A stretch of 64,000 nt of DNA from Rhodococcoides fascians NBRC 12155 = LMG 3623 (lineage in GTDB: Bacteria > Actinomycetota > Actinomycetes > Mycobacteriales > Mycobacteriaceae), in the NCBI RefSeq assembly GCF_001894785.1, contig NZ_BCWW01000006.1:248001-312000 (forward strand), in the 5' to 3' direction. Of this stretch, positions 60,031 to 64,000 are shown one piece after another. The notes beneath the pieces were generated by a model. The model worked only from the letters and a program-made list of their open reading frames with translations. It searched no databases and had not been told where the DNA came from. A program made the translations under genes and the position numbers. Each line of letters begins with the position of its first letter. Within the stretch, counting starts at the first letter, position 1.

Positions 60031-61034
60031 CCACCGAAGTTCCGCAGAACCCCCTGTCGCACCTCGACGACGAGGGCCGCGCCCGCATGGTCGATGTGGC
60101 GCACAAGAAAGAGACCTCCCGAACCGCTGTGGCGGCAGGCGAGTTCGTCACCACGCCCGAGGTCATCGGGTTGGTGCAGGCGGACGGCATGCCGAAGGCC
60201 GATGTCCTGGCGACCGCTCGGATCGCCGGTATCTCGGCTGCCAAGCGCACGTCCGATCTGATTCCGCTGTGCCATCAACTCGCGCTCTCGTCGGTCAAGA
60301 TCTCCTTCGGATTCACCGACACCTCCATCACGGTCGAAGCCACCGCGCGCACGACCGGTAGGACCGGCGTCGAGATGGAAGCCCTCACCGCCGTCGCGGT
60401 TGCCGGGCTGACCCTGCACGACATGGTCAAGGCAGTCGACCCGGGTGCGACGATGAACGGCGTCCGGCTGATCACCAAAGACGGTGGTAAGCATGGACAT
60501 TGGCAGCGTGATGCGAAGGCGACCGCCCCCGACGACGACGCTCGGCCGTCGGAGGGGACGAAGTCGGCGGTCGTGCTCGTGGCCTCCACCGGCGGTGCTC
60601 GCGGAACCCGCCCGGACACCACCGGCCCGTCCATCGCATCCTGGCTGACCGATCGGGGCTTCGCGGTGCGCGGCCCGCTGGTGTACGCCGATGCCGACAT
60701 CGAGGCCGGGCTGCGCGACTCGCTACGCGGCGAGCCGTCGCTGATCATCTCGACCGGCGGAACCGGCGTCTCCCCTACCGATGCAACTCCGGAGGCCACG
60801 GCGGCACTGCTCGACATCGAGATGCCAGGAATAGCAGACCAGATCCGCGCCAAGGGAACCTCCGCGACGCCGCACGCGGTGCTGAGTCGCGGAGTGTCCG
60901 GGTTGATCGGACGTACCCTCGTCGTCAATTTGCCCGGATCACCGGGAGGCGTGAAAGACGGCTTGGCCGTTCTCGATCCGCTCCTCGATCATGTACTCGC
61001 CCAGATCTCAGGAGGAGGACCCCACGATGACTGA
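60027..61034 (+). CDS. moaC: MoaC-MogA fusion protein (molybdenum cofactor)
   Basis: A 335-aa fusion. Residues about 1-158 are MoaC (cyclic pyranopterin monophosphate synthase): MVDVAHKKETSRTAVA, LIPLCHQLALSSVKI and AVDPGATMNGVRLITKDGG. Residues about 175-325 are MogA/MoaB (molybdopterin adenylyltransferase): VVLVASTGGARG, IISTGGTGVSPTDATPEAT and LVVNLPGSPGGVKDGL. GTG 60027 overlaps the moeA stop (GTGA), with GGAGG 10 nt upstream; ATG 60018 sits too near that site. MoaCB fusions are known in actinobacteria. It joins two non-consecutive steps. Confidence 0.92.
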   Translation: MTTEVPQNPLSHLDDEGRARMVDVAHKKETSRTAVAAGEFVTTPEVIGLVQADGMPKADVLATARIAGISAAKRTSDLIPLCHQLALSSVKISFGFTDTSITVEATARTTGRTGVEMEALTAVAVAGLTLHDMVKAVDPGATMNGVRLITKDGGKHGHWQRDAKATAPDDDARPSEGTKSAVVLVASTGGARGTRPDTTGPSIASWLTDRGFAVRGPLVYADADIEAGLRDSLRGEPSLIISTGGTGVSPTDATPEATAALLDIEMPGIADQIRAKGTSATPHAVLSRGVSGLIGRTLVVNLPGSPGGVKDGLAVLDPLLDHVLAQISGGGPHDD

Positions 61035-61440
61035 ACTCGTCGCCCGCATCTCGAACGAGCCGCTGACGACCGCCGAGGTAGAGGCCGCGGTACAGGATTC
61101 GCACCACGGTGCCGTGGTGCTGTTCAGCGGAATCGTTCGTGACCACGACGGTGGCCACGCCGTGGAAACTCTCGAATACCGCGCCCACCCCGATGCGGAA
61201 CGCTTCTTGAGCCGATGCTGCTCGGAGGTCTCGTCCGAAACCGGTCTTGCGGTCGCTGCCGTGCATCGCGTCGGGGACTTGCGGGTCGGCGATCTCGCGC
61301 TCGTGGCCGCAGTCGGATCGGCTCATCGCGCCGAGGCGTTCGAGGCGTGCGCCCGACTGGTCGAACGCATCAAGGCCGAGGTACCCATCTGGAAACGGCA
61401 GGGCTTCGAAGGCGGGCGCACCGAATGGGTCGGACTGTAG
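61027..61440 (+). CDS. moaE: Molybdopterin synthase catalytic subunit
   Basis: A 137-aa MoaE that adds two sulfurs to precursor Z with MoaD. HHGAVVLFSGIVRDHDGG (about 24) and LEYRAHPDAERFLSRC are conserved; VPIWKRQGFEGGRTEWVGL near the end carries the active Lys residue of the KRQ motif. AGGAGGA lies about 9 nt before ATG 61027, which overlaps the fusion gene by 8 bp. It converges with the COG0523 gene after 5 bp. Confidence 0.94.
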   Translation: MTELVARISNEPLTTAEVEAAVQDSHHGAVVLFSGIVRDHDGGHAVETLEYRAHPDAERFLSRCCSEVSSETGLAVAAVHRVGDLRVGDLALVAAVGSAHRAEAFEACARLVERIKAEVPIWKRQGFEGGRTEWVGL

Positions 61441-61445
61441 AAGAC

Positions 61446-62504
61446 CTACGCCGGCTCGAGGTATCGATGGACCGGCAACATGGCCGAGGCGTCGACTGCG
61501 TCGTCAGGGCCGCGCACGCAGGCCCGCAGTCGATGTTCGACCGCGTCCGCATCGAGTTCGGTGCCGATCAGCACCAGTGATGTCTGCTGGGCTTCACGCC
61601 GTGACCACGCTGCACTCTCGAACCGGATGTGTCGCCCTACCGTCTGCACGATGAACTTCTGCTGGTGTCCCGGCAGGTCGAAATGCACGACACCCTTGAT
61701 GCGGTAGAGGTTTCCGGTCGGGTTCTCCAGAAATTCGATCAGCCGACGCGGCTCCATCGCTGCTGTGCTGACGAACTCGGTATGCGAGTACTGCGCATGC
61801 AGGTGTCGGTGGTGTCCGTGCTCGTGGCAGCTGTCGTCGTCGAGGTGCTCACGCAGAAGTTCGTCGAAGGACAACTGCACGGGTAGTGCGGATTCGACCG
61901 GCCCGTTCTGGGGCCGGTCGAACAACAACAGAGGATCGACGCGTCCGAACGACACAGCTGCGACAGGGACGTCGCCGACAATGGACCGAACCGTCGACAC
62001 CACCGCAGAGCGCTCCGAATCCTCGACGGCGTCGGACTTGTTCAGTACCACCAGATCCGCCAATTGCAGATGCTGATCGATTTCGGGATGCAGGGTGCGG
62101 GTAACCGCGAATTCGACCGCGTCGACGACTCCCACCAATCCGCCGTACACGATGAACTCGTTCTCACTGCCGCGCACCATTCGAATGAGATTCCGTGGCT
62201 CCGCCAATCCGCTGGCCTCCACCACGATCACGTCTATGGCCGAACGGCGGTGTGCCAGCGTATCGAACATCGCGTCCATGTCACTGATGTCCACCGCACA
62301 GCAGATGCATCCGTTGCCCAGTGACACCATCGAATCGACCTGTCCTGCAACGAGCATGGAATCGATGTTGATCGCACCGAAATCGTTGACCACGACGCCG
62401 ATCCGAATTCCCGCATCGTTGCGCAACAGATGATTGAGCAGAGTGGTCTTGCCTGCACCCAGAAAGCCGGCAACGATTACCACCGGAATTCGTCGACGCG
62501 CCAC
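61446..62504 (-). CDS. COG0523-family GTPase (CobW-like metallochaperone)
   Basis: A 352-aa SIMIBI GTPase. Motifs are GFLGAGKTTLLNHLL (Walker A, about 13), NDFGAINIDSML, GNGCICCAV (CxCC metal site, about 66), VVEASGLAEP and NKSD. A His-rich stretch CHEHGHHRHLHAQYSH (about 223-238) is likely a metal-binding segment. The C-terminal CobW_C domain runs through MEPRRLIEFLENPTGNLYRIKG. COG0523 proteins deliver zinc, cobalt or iron to target enzymes. It starts 11 bp after the stop of a zinc-dependent amidase gene, a likely client in the same operon. Confidence 0.9.
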   Translation of the reverse strand: MARRRIPVVIVAGFLGAGKTTLLNHLLRNDAGIRIGVVVNDFGAINIDSMLVAGQVDSMVSLGNGCICCAVDISDMDAMFDTLAHRRSAIDVIVVEASGLAEPRNLIRMVRGSENEFIVYGGLVGVVDAVEFAVTRTLHPEIDQHLQLADLVVLNKSDAVEDSERSAVVSTVRSIVGDVPVAAVSFGRVDPLLLFDRPQNGPVESALPVQLSFDELLREHLDDDSCHEHGHHRHLHAQYSHTEFVSTAAMEPRRLIEFLENPTGNLYRIKGVVHFDLPGHQQKFIVQTVGRHIRFESAAWSRREAQQTSLVLIGTELDADAVEHRLRACVRGPDDAVDASAMLPVHRYLEPA

Positions 62505-62515
62505 GCCGGTCGAGA

Positions 62516-63601
62516 CTACCGGGCGGCGAGAATTCGATTCAGGAGGCCTCGAGCGAAGGTGGAGACGCTGCTGACGTTCTCGTCGGTCACCAATCCCTTC
62601 AACCCGTCGACACCGAACGATTCGACATACGGCGAGACGCTTTCGAGTAGTCGAGACAAGGCACTACGACCCGCTACGGACGTCGACGTAGCGGCGGGGA
62701 CAGTCGCGCTCGTCGGCGTCGGCGCAGAGGCGGTGGGAACTGCGACGTCCGGCGACGAGGCAGCCTCGGCTCCGAGAAGATAGTCGATGATGCCGGTGGA
62801 GATGGCGATCGCATGCTTCACCTGACCGTCCGAGCCCTCGAGCACCGCCGCGTCGTCCGGGTTGGAACCATTGCCCATCTCGACGAACACCAACGGAACA
62901 GTCGTCAGTGCGGGCCCCGCGACGTCGGATCGTTCCTGGATCCCGTCGACAACGCCCGAGTAATTGGCGGGATCGAACCCGGCGCGAACGTAGGAATCTC
63001 TCATCAGCTTCGAGGCCGAGCGCCCGCCCTCGGACTGAGCCGCATCGGCCGCCGCATTCGGAATCGGCAGTGTCGGCACGATCAGATGGAATCCGTGCTT
63101 GTCGGTGTCGGTCGTCGTGCTCGTCGAGTCCGCATGAATGCTGACGGCCACATCGGCTCCGGACGCGCTGGCAGCGCGAGCCCGATCGTCGACGCACCCG
63201 CCCCATCCGGCGTCGTCGACGCGGCTGGTCTTCACCGTCGCACCGAGACTCTCCAGACTGGACCGAACCAGCTCCGAGACCTTCCAGTTGATGGTGTGCT
63301 CCGGCACCCCGTCCACCGTGGTCATGCCCGTGGTCTGGCAATCCTTGGTACCGCCGCGCCCGTCGTCGACCTGCCGTTGCAGATTCTCCGAGTGAGCTGT
63401 GCCCTGGTGACCCGGATCGAGGAAGACCGTCTTTCCCGTCAACTCTCGTCCGGCCGATTCCGTGCTGGGTGTCGCCGACGGCGCGGTGGCGGGCGTGGAC
63501 GGGTCGGCCGATGCCGGTGCGCCGACGAGCGCTCCAGCACCCAGTAGACCTGCGCACATCAGCGTCACCGCAGCCGACCCGGCTGTTCGTGAAGATTTCA
63601 T
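62516..63601 (-). CDS. N-acetylmuramoyl-L-alanine amidase (Amidase_3 type)
   Basis: A 361-aa exported peptidoglycan amidase. Signal peptide (about 1-32, cleavage near ASADPST), Thr/Pro-rich linker, then the Amidase_3 domain (about 54-275): zinc ligand VFLDPGHQG, SIHAD (His) and the catalytic Glu in VFVEMGNGSN. Cys in KDCQTT and GGCVDD could pair. A C-terminal Thr/Pro linker and helical segment of about 85 residues are additional to mycobacterial Rv3717. It cleaves the peptide stem from glycan strands. The COG0523 GTPase follows 11 bp later. Confidence 0.92.
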   Translation of the reverse strand: MKSSRTAGSAAVTLMCAGLLGAGALVGAPASADPSTPATAPSATPSTESAGRELTGKTVFLDPGHQGTAHSENLQRQVDDGRGGTKDCQTTGMTTVDGVPEHTINWKVSELVRSSLESLGATVKTSRVDDAGWGGCVDDRARAASASGADVAVSIHADSTSTTTDTDKHGFHLIVPTLPIPNAAADAAQSEGGRSASKLMRDSYVRAGFDPANYSGVVDGIQERSDVAGPALTTVPLVFVEMGNGSNPDDAAVLEGSDGQVKHAIAISTGIIDYLLGAEAASSPDVAVPTASAPTPTSATVPAATSTSVAGRSALSRLLESVSPYVESFGVDGLKGLVTDENVSSVSTFARGLLNRILAAR

Positions 63602-63793
63602 CGACTCGTGGGCGCTCCGGTGGAGCCGGTCGCGCCACTCCCCTCTCGGCACCTCGGACGCCGTCGAGCCACGCGGTTCCCATTGGCATCAGGAGCTACC
63701 GTGCGTCACAACAGACACTTGCTGCTCGAGTGAACCAGAAATCGAACCATTCGAGTCCCTGATCGAATTTCGTTAGCCAAAGGAGTGCATTTC
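63602..63793. other. Intergenic region upstream of the amidase
   Basis: No known gene, tRNA or repeat is recognised here. The stretch has no clear Zur box or strong promoter. The right-hand part is less GC-rich (ATCGAATTTCGTTAGCC near 63765) and leads into the small frame that follows. Confidence 0.4.
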
Positions 63794-63976
63794 GTGATCG
63801 ATTCGTTGCGATCTGCCCAGCCTTCTCATGTTTCCCACGACGGCGACACCAGTGCCGCGAAACTCCGAAATCGGCCGCCGGCTCGAACCGACCCCGAGAA
63901 CGAATTTCCTATCAATACCGGACAGTTTGTCTTTGTTCACCGCAACAGCGATCCCTCGCACTGCGCACACACTTAA
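63794..63976 (+). CDS. Possible small protein (60 aa), unassigned
   Basis: A GTG frame of 60 codons preceded by AAAGGAG at 8 nt. It encodes MIDSLRSAQPSHVSHDGDTS, continuing with Arg/Pro-rich residues and ending in a stretch NTGQFVFVHRNSDPSHCAHT. No family is recognised. Codon composition is less biased than in neighbouring genes and an opposite frame is also open, so it may not be real. The window ends 24 bp later. Confidence 0.3.
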   Translation: MIDSLRSAQPSHVSHDGDTSAAKLRNRPPARTDPENEFPINTGQFVFVHRNSDPSHCAHT

Positions 63977-64000
63977 TGCCTGCGCCACGTCGGTTTCGAC

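Overview
The window looks like a chromosome segment of a high-GC actinobacterium of the order Mycobacteriales, most likely Rhodococcus or a close relative (the genus is inference). Gene order follows the Mycobacterium tuberculosis block from ilvB1/Rv3003c to Rv3055 almost step by step: ilvB, PH-domain protein, DoxX, lppZ, gatB, pfkA, gatA, gatC, ACT protein, ligA, Rv3015c-like, mnmA, iscS, acyltransferases, etfA, etfB, Rv3030-Rv3032, Rv3034c-Rv3035, Rv3037c-Rv3041c, serB2, ctaD, fecB, nrdF, nrdE, nrdI, nrdH, FMN reductase, TetR. The E. coli-type ilvD beside ilvB instead recalls Corynebacterium. Almost everything is core metabolism; no phage, insertion sequence, CRISPR array, rRNA or tRNA was seen.

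Layout. 1-3.9 kb: branched-chain amino acid genes, with a leader peptide and attenuator in front of ilvB. 3.9-8.8 kb: DoxX, lipoprotein, gatB, pfkA. 8.9-14.1 kb: an insertion relative to M. tuberculosis holding a NarL/LuxR-type two-component pair, a secreted phospholipase A2-like protein, a membrane alpha/beta hydrolase and an antigen-85-like esterase. 14.2-25.8 kb: gatCA, ligA, a diguanylate cyclase, the iscS-mnmA-methionine synthase-like operon and an ornithine-lipid-like acyltransferase pair. 26-35 kb: etfBA and a methylglucose-lipopolysaccharide-like polysaccharide cluster. 33.8-38.7 kb: a leftward operon (ABC ATPase, NUDIX, enoyl-CoA hydratase, two methyltransferases). 38.7-46.9 kb: glgX, a YczE-like membrane protein, PTH2, serB, ctaD and fecB. 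47-54 kb: an SPFH/ribbon-helix-helix pair and class Ib ribonucleotide reductase, split by an AbiEi-like gene. 54-57 kb: a cysteine-free L36, a flavin reductase with its TetR regulator, fructosamine kinase and nadE. 57-61.4 kb: molybdenum cofactor genes, including a MoaC-MogA fusion. 61.4-63.6 kb: a COG0523 GTPase downstream of a zinc amidase.

Regulatory structure is unusually readable: an Ile/Leu/Val leader peptide that appears to be leaderless, two pairs of NrdR boxes with 15-bp spacing, a TetR operator, other palindromic operators, and several hairpins. Two families of long palindromic repeats occur twice each. One sits in convergent intergenic gaps. The other flanks the AbiEi-like gene inside the nrd locus, and one of its copies forms the 3' coding end of that gene.
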